Shown here piece after piece: positions 40,878-48,341 of a stretch of DNA of 64,000 nucleotides. The DNA is taken from assembly GCA_034434835.1 (NCBI GenBank), contig DAOTXX010000167.1, positions 1 through 64,000 of the forward strand, read 5' to 3'. Under the pieces are notes generated by a model. The model was not told the origin of the DNA. It saw only the letters and a program-made list of their open reading frames with translations, and did no database searches. Source of the stretch: JBGLNJ01 sp034434835 (GTDB lineage: Bacteria; Chloroflexota; Anaerolineae; Fen-1058). The first letter of the stretch is position 1. Every line of letters starts with the position of its first letter. Made by a program: the position numbers and the translations under genes.

Positions 40878-41561
40878 ATGCCAGAGAATGAACTGATTCC
40901 TGTCTACATCATGGGCAAGCGCTACGAGGTTCCACCGAGTCTGACGATCATGAAGGCGATGGAGTACGCGGGCTATGTGCTGGTGCGCGGCGTGGGCTGT
41001 CGGGGCGGCTTTTGCGGCGCGTGCGCGACGGTCTACCGCATCAAGGGCGACGAGCGATTGCGTTTTGGATTGGCGTGCCAGACCGTCGTCCAGCCGGAGA
41101 TGTATCTGGGGCAGATTCCGTTCTTTCCCGCACAGCGCGCGACGTATGACCTGAACCAGCTCAAGCCCGAGCCTTCGACGCTATGGAAGATTTATCCCGA
41201 AACGCTGCGCTGTCTGGGCTGCGGCACCTGCACCAAAGCCTGCCCGCAGTCGCTCGACGTGAAAGGCTACATGGCCTCGGCGATGAAGGGCGACATTGCC
41301 GCCGTCGCCAACAAGTCGTTTGACTGCATCATGTGCGGGCTGTGCGCCGCTCGCTGCCCGGCCGAAGAATCACAGTACAATATTGCTATCCTCGCGCGCA
41401 GGCTGTACGGCAAATACCTCGCGCCCAAGCCGCAGCATCTTGAAAAGCGCATTCAAGAAATCCAGGCCGGTGTGTTCACGGCTGCCATCGCTGAACTCAA
41501 ATCCGCCGACAAGGAAATGCTCAAGAAGCGCTACGCGGAACGTGATATTGAGCCTGAATAA
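40878..41561 (+). CDS. FrdB/TfrB-like iron-sulfur subunit
   Basis: This 227-residue protein joins an N-terminal plant-type [2Fe-2S] domain (VGCRGGFCGACATVY ... GLACQTVV) to a C-terminal alpha-helical ferredoxin with two CxxCxxCxxxCP motifs (CLGCGTCTKACP and CIMCGLCAARCP). This is the layout of fumarate reductase / succinate dehydrogenase iron-sulfur subunits, but with two [4Fe-4S]-type motifs in place of the [4Fe-4S]+[3Fe-4S] pair. It carries no HdrB-like domain, unlike TfrB. It lies between the two FdhB-like genes and upstream of the flavoprotein. The ATG at 40878 is favoured over GTG 40872 by the agagg position. Confidence 0.87.
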   Translation: MPENELIPVYIMGKRYEVPPSLTIMKAMEYAGYVLVRGVGCRGGFCGACATVYRIKGDERLRFGLACQTVVQPEMYLGQIPFFPAQRATYDLNQLKPEPSTLWKIYPETLRCLGCGTCTKACPQSLDVKGYMASAMKGDIAAVANKSFDCIMCGLCAARCPAEESQYNIAILARRLYGKYLAPKPQHLEKRIQEIQAGVFTAAIAELKSADKEMLKKRYAERDIEPE

Positions 41562-41565
41562 TCAC

Positions 41566-41620
41566 GTATTACGTTTCACGCATCACGCGCTACAGGAAAC
41601 GTGAAACGTGATGCGTGAGG
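41566..41620. repeat. Word-repeat spacer (cacgcatcacg)
   Basis: An 11-bp perfect inverted pair (41577-41587 with 41607-41617) lies in alternating cgtttcacg and cgtgaaacg words directly before the next Shine-Dalgarno site. Confidence 0.75.
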
Positions 41621-41630
41621 GAGAGGCACG

Positions 41631-42665
41631 ATGAACGTCAACCGGATTATACAAGTCAGCGAAGGCAACACGTTGAACGCCGTGCGGACATTCATGTCGT
41701 CGTTTCTTGAGCGCAACCTGGTAGATGCGCTGTTTGTCCCGCAGACCGCCGCCGATGACACGGTGAGCGCAGCGTTGATCAGCCACCCGGAGGCGATCCA
41801 GCGCAGTAACCCCTTTGCGCCGATCATGGTGGCGAACGCCGCCAGGCAGGTGGCCGAGCAAACCCTCAGGCAGCCCGACCGTCACATCGGCGCGGTGCTG
41901 AGGCCGTGCGAAATCCGCGCGCTGGTCGAGCTGGCCAAGCGCGGGCGCGCGAGCCTCGCTAACCTCACCGTTGTGGGGATTGACTGCCTGGGCACGCTGG
42001 CGCCGCTCGATTATATGCGCCAGCGGCTCAAGGCGGGCAGCGCGGTGGAGATAGCGGCGCAGTGCATGCAGGTCGCCGAAGAGGGCGAGATCGCCTGCCA
42101 GACGCGCACAGCCTGCCAGATGTGCGAGCGACCCGCTCCGCGCGGCGCGGATGTGACGCTTGGCTTTATCGGCGTGGACGCAACCCAAGAGCTGCTCGTC
42201 ATCGCCGCCGATGAATCCACCGATGCGCGCTTGAGGCTGAGCGAGGTGACGCAGCGCGAAGCGACCGAAAGGCAAGTCGCTAAGCGCGAAGCGACGCTCA
42301 CCAACATCATCGCCAGGCATAATGCCTTCACCGATCACGCGCTTGCCCAGCTCGAAGTGTCGTTTGGAGGCCTGGCGGGCGCGCTCACCGCGTTGGCCAC
42401 TTGCACCGAGTGTCGCTCGTGCCTGCAAGCCTGCCCGCTCTATGATGGCGAGTTGGACGACACAAGCCTTTCGCTCATCGGACAACTGAGCGCGGTCGCC
42501 CGGTGGCTCGTCTCGTGCTCCGGCTGCGGGATGTGCGAAGAATCATGCCCGAACGGCGTGCCGCTGGCTGTTGTCGCTCGCGCACTGTCTCGCCCTTTGC
42601 GCGCCAAATTCGATTACACCCCGGGCCGCAGCGTGGAAGACAAGCTGCCCTGGGTTGCCGCCTGA
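41631..42665 (+). CDS. FrhB/FdhB-like iron-sulfur flavoprotein (copy 2)
   Basis: This 344-residue protein is a paralogue of the gene at 39713: AVLRPCEIRALVEL, VVGIDCLGTLAP, TACQMCERPAPRGAD, then CTECRSCLQACP and CSGCGMCEESCP. It lacks the extra cysteine-rich stretch that follows the first ferredoxin motif in copy 1 (CYCKTCFF). The two copies flank the FrdB-like gene, so the complex may hold one of each. A gaggca site precedes the ATG. Confidence 0.83.
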   Translation: MNVNRIIQVSEGNTLNAVRTFMSSFLERNLVDALFVPQTAADDTVSAALISHPEAIQRSNPFAPIMVANAARQVAEQTLRQPDRHIGAVLRPCEIRALVELAKRGRASLANLTVVGIDCLGTLAPLDYMRQRLKAGSAVEIAAQCMQVAEEGEIACQTRTACQMCERPAPRGADVTLGFIGVDATQELLVIAADESTDARLRLSEVTQREATERQVAKREATLTNIIARHNAFTDHALAQLEVSFGGLAGALTALATCTECRSCLQACPLYDGELDDTSLSLIGQLSAVARWLVSCSGCGMCEESCPNGVPLAVVARALSRPLRAKFDYTPGRSVEDKLPWVAA

Positions 42666-42726
42666 CGACGAAAGGCAAAGGACGAAGGACGACGATCTTT
42701 CGTCATTGGTCATTCGCCCTTCGTCT
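42664..42726. repeat. Word-repeat spacer (cgaaggacgac / ctttcgtcatt)
   Basis: Repeated gacgaaag and gacgaagg words face ctttcgtcattggtcat (42697-42713), the exact inverse of the 17-mer at 39630-39646. Confidence 0.75.
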
Positions 42727-42748
42727 GATCGCTTGAACGGAGAAAACC

Positions 42749-44347
42749 ATGCTCTACACACCAGAAATGCAAGCCTCGCTTGAAAAGGTCCATGCCAGCC
42801 GACCGCGCCGCATGAGCGAAGAATTTCGGCGCATGACACAGGACGAGCGGCAAGCCGTGCTCAAACAATTCCACCCCGACTATGTCGAGGGAGCCTTTCG
42901 CCAGTTGCGCGTCGGACCGAACAAGGGCGGCAAGACGCTGCACGAATTGGCCGATGTGCTCGAAGGCCGCAGCCGGGTCTCACTCAATTTTGATCTCTCG
43001 CAGCCAGCGTTCGAGGCAGACGTGCTCGTCATCGGCGGCGGCGGCGCGGGCGCCAGCGCCGCACTGCTGGCACAAGAGCAAGGGGCCAGCGTCATACTTG
43101 CCACCAAGCTGCGTTTTGGCGACGCGAACACGATGATGGCTCAGGGTGGCATCCAGGCTGCCGACCGCCCCGAAGACAGCCCGGCCATCCACTATCTCGA
43201 CGTGATCGGCGGCGGCGGCTATGCCAACGATCCCGATCTGGCCGAAGCGCTCGTGATGGACGCCCCTCTGGTCATCGCCTGGCTGGAATCGTTGGGCTGC
43301 ATGTTCGATAAAGAGCCAGACGGCACGCTCAAGGAGATCCACGGGGGCGGCACCAGCCGTAAGCGGATGCACTATGCGCGTGACTATTCCGGCGCTGAAA
43401 TCATGCGCACATTGCGAGATGAAGCGCGCAACCGGCCCGGTATCAACGTCATCGAGTTCAACCCCATCATCGAGCTGGTGATGGACCAGCAGGGTCGCTG
43501 CGCCGGCGCGATCTCGATGAACCTGGAAACACAGCAGACGGTTTACATCCAGGCCAAAGCGGTCGTCATTGCCACGGGCGGCAGCGGGCGGTTGCACTAT
43601 CAAGGCTTTCCCACGACCAACCACTATGGCGCGACGGCGGATGGACTCGTCCTGGCCTATCGGGTGGGGGTGCCGCTCGCCTTTATTGACACGATGCAGT
43701 ACCATCCGACCGGCGCAGCGTTCCCGGAGCAAATCCTGGGACAGCTTGTGACGGAAAAAGTGCGCGGGTTGGGTGCGCAGGTCTGCAACGTGGACGGCGA
43801 GCAATTTGTCTTTCCGCTCGAAACACGCGATGTAGAATCGGCTGCCATTATCCGTGAGTGCCAAGAGCGCGGCAAAGGTGTCCCCACGCCGACCGGCCAA
43901 CCCGGCGTCTGGCTCGACTCGCCGCGCATTGATCTCTTGCATGGCGAAGGCACCGTCAAACGCGAACTGCCCGCAATGTTCCGCCAGTACCAGCGCTTTG
44001 GCATTGATATGAGCCAAGAGCCGATCCTGATCTATCCGACGCTGCATTATCAAAACGGCGGTGTGGTGATCAAGCCAGACGGCTCGACCAAGATCCCTGG
44101 ATTGTATGTGGCCGGCGAAGCCTCCGGGGGCATACATGGCCGCAACCGCCTGATGGGCAACAGCCTGCTCGACATTGTCGTGTTCGGGAGGCGAGCGGGC
44201 GCGGCAGCCGGGCAATACGCCAGGAACGTGACTCTCGGCAAGCCGACGCTCGAACACCTCGTCGCGTGGAACAGGGATCTCGACACGGCCGGCATTGATG
44301 GCAAGCTCAGTCCGGTGTTGTTGCCCGACTATACGCGGCATACCTAG
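42749..44347 (+). CDS. Fumarate-reductase-like flavoprotein, non-covalent FAD
   Basis: This 532-residue flavoprotein is of the FrdA/SdhA/NadB superfamily. An N-terminal extension (about 1-90) precedes the FAD motif VLVIGGGGAGASAALLA. The four active-site residues of fumarate reductase are present: His319 (MQYHPTG), Arg339 (LVTEKVRGLG), His433 (PTLHYQNGG) and Arg467 (RNRLMGNSLLD). The histidine that binds FAD covalently in FrdA/SdhA is Asn127 (ANTMMAQGG), so FAD should be non-covalent as in NadB and soluble fumarate reductases. The C-terminal capping region is short. No membrane-anchor genes follow. With the FrdB-like and FdhB-like genes it probably forms a soluble reductase coupled to Hdr-MvhD. 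Fumarate is the best substrate guess, not proved. Confidence 0.9.
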   Translation: MLYTPEMQASLEKVHASRPRRMSEEFRRMTQDERQAVLKQFHPDYVEGAFRQLRVGPNKGGKTLHELADVLEGRSRVSLNFDLSQPAFEADVLVIGGGGAGASAALLAQEQGASVILATKLRFGDANTMMAQGGIQAADRPEDSPAIHYLDVIGGGGYANDPDLAEALVMDAPLVIAWLESLGCMFDKEPDGTLKEIHGGGTSRKRMHYARDYSGAEIMRTLRDEARNRPGINVIEFNPIIELVMDQQGRCAGAISMNLETQQTVYIQAKAVVIATGGSGRLHYQGFPTTNHYGATADGLVLAYRVGVPLAFIDTMQYHPTGAAFPEQILGQLVTEKVRGLGAQVCNVDGEQFVFPLETRDVESAAIIRECQERGKGVPTPTGQPGVWLDSPRIDLLHGEGTVKRELPAMFRQYQRFGIDMSQEPILIYPTLHYQNGGVVIKPDGSTKIPGLYVAGEASGGIHGRNRLMGNSLLDIVVFGRRAGAAAGQYARNVTLGKPTLEHLVAWNRDLDTAGIDGKLSPVLLPDYTRHT

Positions 44348-44411
44348 CTCACCTCCCTGCTCTACTGACGTTTGGGGCAACCCAGCCATCCGGGTGCTGG
44401 AAAGGAGAACG

Positions 44412-44672
44412 ATGGCTCTCAAGCAAAACTGTTGGGAGTTCAGGCAGTGCGGCCGAGGACCGAGAGGACAGGCCGACGAGTTCGGCGTATGCCCGGCCGC
44501 CATGGACACAGTCAATAGCGGACTGTATGGCGGCCAGTACAGGGGCCGGGCGTGTTGGATCGTCATGGGCACCCTGTGCGCGGGTACGCCTCAGAGCACG
44601 TTTGCTCAAAAGCGGCTCGTTTGCAGGACGTGCCCGTTCTTTCAAATGGTCAAGCAAGAACAAAGGCTATAA
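44412..44672 (+). CDS. Small two-CW domain cysteine-rich protein
   Basis: This 86-residue protein has the two-CW pattern: NCWEFRQCGRGP near the start and RACWIVMGTLC in the middle. Other cysteines lie in GVCPAA and RLVCRTCPFF, a likely zinc or iron-sulfur site. The short frame was picked by its excellent Shine-Dalgarno (aaaggag, 5 bases before the ATG). It lies 64 bp after the flavoprotein gene and before a terminator, so it closes the redox transcript. Its role is unknown. Confidence 0.75.
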   Translation: MALKQNCWEFRQCGRGPRGQADEFGVCPAAMDTVNSGLYGGQYRGRACWIVMGTLCAGTPQSTFAQKRLVCRTCPFFQMVKQEQRL

Positions 44673-44719
44673 AGCAGCGCGGAGCGGCGGCGAGCTGGCA
44701 AGCCCGTCGTGCTCCCCAT

Positions 44720-44746
44720 GCCGCCGGGCACCCCCGGCGGCTTTTT
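44720..44746 (+). terminator. Rho-independent terminator of the redox cluster
   Basis: The perfect 9-bp stem gccgccggg / cccggcggc (44720-44728, 44733-44741) is followed directly by five T residues. Confidence 0.85.
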
Positions 44747-44783
44747 CGTCTGGATCAACAGCTCAAGGCGACCCGGTGTTTGA

Positions 44784-44812
44784 TTGCGAGTTTGCAGTGT
44801 GAGCGGTACAAT
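44784..44812 (+). promoter_or_regulatory. Promoter of the cytochrome c gene
   Basis: TTGCGA (44784-44789) and TACAAT (44807-44812) are 17 bp apart, leaving about 35 bases of leader before ATG 44854. Confidence 0.55.
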
Positions 44813-44853
44813 AGACACGATTGTACATCGAGACTGCTCTCAGGGAGGCCGGG

Positions 44854-45270
44854 ATGATAGCCCGAACCAGCGTGGGGGTTTTCTTTTTGATCGTTGCTCT
44901 GCTACTATCTGCGTGTGGCGGTAGAGGCTCTGGCGCTCAACCGACCCAAAATCCCCAAGCCGAGTCGCACAAGTACGCTGGACTCAAAGGCAATGCCGCA
45001 AGCGGAAAGGCCAAGTATGCCAGCGTATGCTCGGCCTGTCATGGCGCCGACGGCAAGGGCATTCCTCACCTGGGTAAGGACCTGGTCAGCGGCAGTGTTT
45101 CCAAAGGGCTTTCAGACGCCGAGTTGATCCTCCTGGTCGTCAAGGGCCGTCCCGCCAGCGATCCACTGAACACCACCAAGATTGACATGCCTCCACATGG
45201 TGGCAATCCGGCCCTCGCCGATCAGGACATCGCCGACATTGTTGCTTACGTGCGCACGCTGCAAAAGTAG
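44854..45270 (+). CDS. Cytochrome c lipoprotein
   Basis: This 138-residue class I cytochrome c is exported as a lipoprotein: the lipobox is LLLSACGG with Cys21. The heme motif is CSACH (Cys59-His63) and the likely axial methionine is Met112 (DMPPHGG), followed by the closing helix IADIVAYVRTL. It would carry electrons at the outer face of the membrane. The ATG at 44854 has agggagg upstream and begins a proper signal; a TTG upstream is less likely. It has its own promoter behind a terminator, so it is not obviously part of the redox operon. Confidence 0.9.
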   Translation: MIARTSVGVFFLIVALLLSACGGRGSGAQPTQNPQAESHKYAGLKGNAASGKAKYASVCSACHGADGKGIPHLGKDLVSGSVSKGLSDAELILLVVKGRPASDPLNTTKIDMPPHGGNPALADQDIADIVAYVRTLQK

Positions 45271-45324
45271 GCTGGCCTTCAATTGGACACGCCATACTCT
45301 GGCTTGTCATACGCGACCGTTAAG

Positions 45325-45446
45325 TGATATACTGACCGGAAATGAATTCGGTGCATCCGGAGTCAAGGCTTTAGCCGGATATTGGCCGCGAAACCGGCTG
45401 AAGCCTCGACTCCAATGCACTCATTTGATTTCCGAGCAGTATATAC
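45325..45446. repeat. Large imperfect hairpin element
   Basis: Three matched arm segments pair across 120 bp: gatatactg with cagtatata, gtgcat with atgcac (351-356 / 415-420), and ggagtcaaggct with agcctcgactcc. The loop is GC-rich with ccgg ends. It resembles dispersed palindromic elements more than a known riboswitch. It ends 60 bp before the next start codon. Confidence 0.65.
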
Positions 45447-45506
45447 TTCGCGCATGTCTGTTCGCGGAGCAGGGCCGGTCAGACGAAGCCAAGGATGAGG
45501 TGAAAG

Positions 45507-46241
45507 ATGCGATCCATAATCAGGCAATGCGTGGTGGCAGGGTTGGTGCTGGTGCTATCGCTTGCGCCGGGTTCCGTATTGGCTCAAGGCGAGGTCGTCA
45601 CGCAAAACATGGCCGCCAGTCCGGTGGTGGCGGCGCCGCCGCTCAGCGCGCTTGCCAGCCCCACTGTGCAACAAGGCGCGACGGTCCACATCGTCGCCCG
45701 CGGCGAAAATCTATTTCGCATCAGCCTGCGCTATGGCGTGAGCGTTCAGGCGATGATGTGGGCGAACGGCTTGAGGAACCCCAATGTAGTGTACGTTGGT
45801 CAGCGGCTGGTGATCCCGAACCGATCGGGGACGCCGTCACCTGCTCCTCAGCCCGCACCAGGCGCCCCACCCTCGCCATCCAGCAACACCGGCAAAGAGA
45901 TCATTGTAGTGCTGCGCGAACAGCGAGTGTATGCTTATCAAAACGGCCAATTGGTGCACAGCTCTCTGGCTTCGACTGGCATCGCCCGTTACCCGACGCG
46001 CGTGGGCCGATTTGCCATCTATGCCAAGTACATCTCTACGCTGATGACCGGGCCGGGCTATTACCTGCCGAACGTCCCCTACACGATGTATTACTCGGGC
46101 GGATACGCCTTGCACGGCACGTACTGGCACAACAACTTTGGCCGTCCGATGAGCCACGGGTGTGTGAATCTGCCAACGGCTGAGGCGCGATGGTTCTACG
46201 AGTGGGCGCCCGTGGGGACGCCCGTCATTGTAAGGTGGTGA
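45507..46241 (+). CDS. LysM and L,D-transpeptidase (YkuD) protein
   Basis: This 244-residue exported enzyme has a signal peptide (about 1-27, ending SVLAQG). One LysM domain (about 68-112: VHIVARGENLFRISLRYGVS ... GQRLVIP) binds peptidoglycan. After a Pro-rich linker, a YkuD catalytic domain (about 130-244) carries the SHGCVN motif with catalytic Cys219 and His217. It cross-links peptidoglycan by 3-3 bonds or attaches proteins to it. A gaggtg site precedes the start. It has no evident operon partner. Confidence 0.92.
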   Translation: MRSIIRQCVVAGLVLVLSLAPGSVLAQGEVVTQNMAASPVVAAPPLSALASPTVQQGATVHIVARGENLFRISLRYGVSVQAMMWANGLRNPNVVYVGQRLVIPNRSGTPSPAPQPAPGAPPSPSSNTGKEIIVVLREQRVYAYQNGQLVHSSLASTGIARYPTRVGRFAIYAKYISTLMTGPGYYLPNVPYTMYYSGGYALHGTYWHNNFGRPMSHGCVNLPTAEARWFYEWAPVGTPVIVRW

Positions 46242-46312
46242 GGCAGGAGCAGGCTTCGTGCCTGTCCTCAAAGGGCGACCGCGACCCCCATGCGGGAGCG
46301 GGTGGTCGCCCC
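46242..46312. repeat. Palindromic spacer between convergent genes
   Basis: Two inverted pairs, gaggcagga / tgcctgtcctc-like and gggcgacc / ggtcgccc, would form hairpins. The second (ggcgacc...ggtcgcc) is related to the element at 63599. Confidence 0.55.
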
Positions 46313-46316
46313 TACT

Positions 46317-47081
46317 TCAAACCGGCGGCCAGGGATAATGCCGATCGGGGCCGGGCAGCGGGAACCTGGCCCGGGCGATCAGCCGGTCGAGGCGGCGGCG
46401 CATCGCCTGAATTTCCTCTGGGGCCAGCAGCTTGTCCAATGCGCGCGTGAACTCGGAGCGTTTGTTCATCTGTTCCCGAAACTGGCGCAGGTCTTGCAGT
46501 ATGCCGGGTGGGATCGGGTGACCGGCGAACTCCCAGATCACGCTGCGCAGCTTGGGTTCCGGGCTAAAGCACACGCCGTGGTCAATCGCCCATATGCGCC
46601 CCTGCGAGTCTTCCAACAAGTGACCGGCCTTGCGGTCGGCATTGTTGATGATGGCATCGAAAATCGCCACACGCTGGGCCTCCTCCACGTGTCGCGCACC
46701 GAAAGTGAAATAGTGCTGCTCGTGATCCACATCCATATACAATTGCACCATGCCTGGCCCGTGTGGGCCATCGCGCAGCACGGTGGGCGGCACCAAGCCC
46801 CACCCTAACGCTTCGCTGACCAGATAAGCGGCCACCTCGCGCATCGCCAGCGTCCCCTCGGGAAAATCCCACAGCGGACGTTCGCCGCGGCAGGGTTTAT
46901 AGACCGCCATCGCGTTCAGTTCTCCATCGCTGACCGTGACCAGGAACGTATAATTCGAACTCCACGGGAGCAGGCCGTGGAGTTCAATGTCGCCTTCAGC
47001 GAGAAGTTGGACCGCGCGCTCCAGACTGATGGTCTGGGCTGGCTCGCCCCTGGGAGGCGGGCTGGAGTTCAAATGGCCCAT
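46317..47081 (-). CDS. SCO1664-family kinase-like protein
   Basis: This 254-residue protein is of the SCO1664 family, distantly related to PI3/PI4 kinases. It shows the glycine-poor N-lobe WSSNYTFLVTV, the Lys-containing VYKPCRGERPLWDFP, the catalytic-loop-like FDAIINNADRKAGHLL and the metal-binding AIDHGVCF. These suggest ATP-dependent phosphotransfer to an unknown substrate. It lies 3 bp after the DUF3090 gene and 3rd in a trio (phosphatase, DUF3090, this gene) that is conserved in Actinobacteria and Chloroflexota. Confidence 0.88.
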   Translation of the reverse strand: MGHLNSSPPPRGEPAQTISLERAVQLLAEGDIELHGLLPWSSNYTFLVTVSDGELNAMAVYKPCRGERPLWDFPEGTLAMREVAAYLVSEALGWGLVPPTVLRDGPHGPGMVQLYMDVDHEQHYFTFGARHVEEAQRVAIFDAIINNADRKAGHLLEDSQGRIWAIDHGVCFSPEPKLRSVIWEFAGHPIPPGILQDLRQFREQMNKRSEFTRALDKLLAPEEIQAMRRRLDRLIARARFPLPGPDRHYPWPPV

Positions 47082-47084
47082 ACG

Positions 47085-47624
47085 CTATTCCGGGATGGGA
47101 ATCTGATGACCGTTGCGGCGCGGACAAAAGTGACCTTCCGGGTCAATCGGCGCGCCACACAGCAGACAGACTGGACGCCCGGCCGCCACGACTTGAGCAG
47201 CGTGCCGGGCCATGGTCCGCATCTGCATCGGCGTCCCCCAAAACCGCGCGCTCGACGCGGTCGAGGGGTCCTCGCCCTCGGGCAAAAGCTCTTGCGCGAC
47301 CAACACCAACAGGTTGCGATCTTCGTCGTAACCCAGCCCCATTTGCCCCACGCGAAAGGCCGGATCGAGCGGCTCGTCCAGCGACATATCAATGTCCAAG
47401 ACCTCATCGGAGCGCCCCACGAGGGAAGCATCCTTTTGCGCGATCTGTTCCAAGAGCTGCTCGATGCCCAGCGCCAGCGCGGCGACCTGCTGCTTTTCGC
47501 ACACGAGCGTCACCAATCGGCTGCCCTGCCTGGCCTGGATGTAAAACGTGCGCTGGCCTGGCTCGCCCACCGCGTCTGCGGTGATATGCGTCACTGGATT
47601 GAGATCATAGAGTTCCCCCGGCAT
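47085..47624 (-). CDS. DUF3090 family protein
   Basis: This 179-residue protein has the DUF3090 features: MPGELYDLNPVTHITADAVG at the start and FYIQARQGSRLVTLVCEKQQ. The C-terminal CLLCGAPIDPEGHFCPRRNG is a zinc-ribbon-like end with two CxxC-type pairs. The start at 47624 is set by ggaagga; the frame is open further upstream but overlaps the phosphatase gene. It is the middle gene of the conserved trio. The biochemical role is unknown. Confidence 0.87.
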   Translation of the reverse strand: MPGELYDLNPVTHITADAVGEPGQRTFYIQARQGSRLVTLVCEKQQVAALALGIEQLLEQIAQKDASLVGRSDEVLDIDMSLDEPLDPAFRVGQMGLGYDEDRNLLVLVAQELLPEGEDPSTASSARFWGTPMQMRTMARHAAQVVAAGRPVCLLCGAPIDPEGHFCPRRNGHQIPIPE

Positions 47625-47649
47625 TCTCTCCTTCCTTGTCACGACACCA

Positions 47650-48306
47650 TCATGCTTCTGTTTTTTCGGATTCTGTCTTTTCAGAGGGCTTGGGCGGTTG
47701 GATGTCTTCCAACGGCCCAGCATCGTTGAGGCGGATCAGGCGCGGCCCCCACGGGCCGATCCAGATCACCGTCACCGAAGCCGGCGAGACGACCAGCCGT
47801 TGAAACAGATCGAGATGAACCCCCGCATAGTGCGCGACAATCGCCTTGATCGTGTCCGCGTGGCTGACGATGGCGACGCTCCCTTCCGGATGCGCCGCGC
47901 AGATCGCCTCGACCCGGTCCACCGCGCGTGTTTGCAACTGTCGCCCGGATTCGCCTTGAGGCGGACGCGCGCCACTCGGGTACATCTGGAACATCCGCCA
48001 CTCGTCTGTCTTGTTCAGGTCCTCGATCTTTTGACCTTCCCACGCGCCGACACGAATCTCGCCCAGGTCCTCACGCTTTTGAATCTCCAAACCGCGTGGC
48101 CGCGCCAGATACTCGGCGGTTTCGACCGCACGCTCCAGCGGGCTGGAATAGATCGCATCCAGCCTGACCTGGCCCATCCGCGCAGCCATTTGCTCCGCTT
48201 GCTTGTGTCCCTCGTCGTTGAGATGAACGTCCGGCAGCCAGCCCGAGAGTTTGCCATCCTTCACAAAGTCGTTGGCCGCATGCCGGATCAGGAATAGCAT
48301 CGTCAT
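47650..48306 (-). CDS. Histidine phosphatase (MSMEG_4193 family)
   Basis: This 218-residue phosphoglycerate-mutase-fold phosphatase has the catalytic LIRHA motif at residue 6-10, the SSPLERAVETAEYLA arginine block, Glu in LGEIRVGAWEG and the second catalytic histidine in IVSHADTIKA. It is the first gene of the trio with DUF3090 and the SCO1664-like kinase, suggesting a phosphorylation-dephosphorylation pair. A TATAAT-like box is seen on this strand at 48332-48327. Confidence 0.9.
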   Translation of the reverse strand: MTMLFLIRHAANDFVKDGKLSGWLPDVHLNDEGHKQAEQMAARMGQVRLDAIYSSPLERAVETAEYLARPRGLEIQKREDLGEIRVGAWEGQKIEDLNKTDEWRMFQMYPSGARPPQGESGRQLQTRAVDRVEAICAAHPEGSVAIVSHADTIKAIVAHYAGVHLDLFQRLVVSPASVTVIWIGPWGPRLIRLNDAGPLEDIQPPKPSEKTESEKTEA

Positions 48307-48341
48307 TCGGAACCCTCGCGGGGCTGATTATAACACAATTG

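Noticed and set aside
42980..44572. 530-codon minus-strand frame opposite the fumarate-reductase-like gene
   Set aside because: No homology seen; the plus-strand frame keeps all catalytic residues.
45325..45446. Riboswitch or T-box leader
   Set aside because: No known core motif such as a T-box, cobalamin or SAM consensus is seen; the arms look like a dispersed palindromic element.
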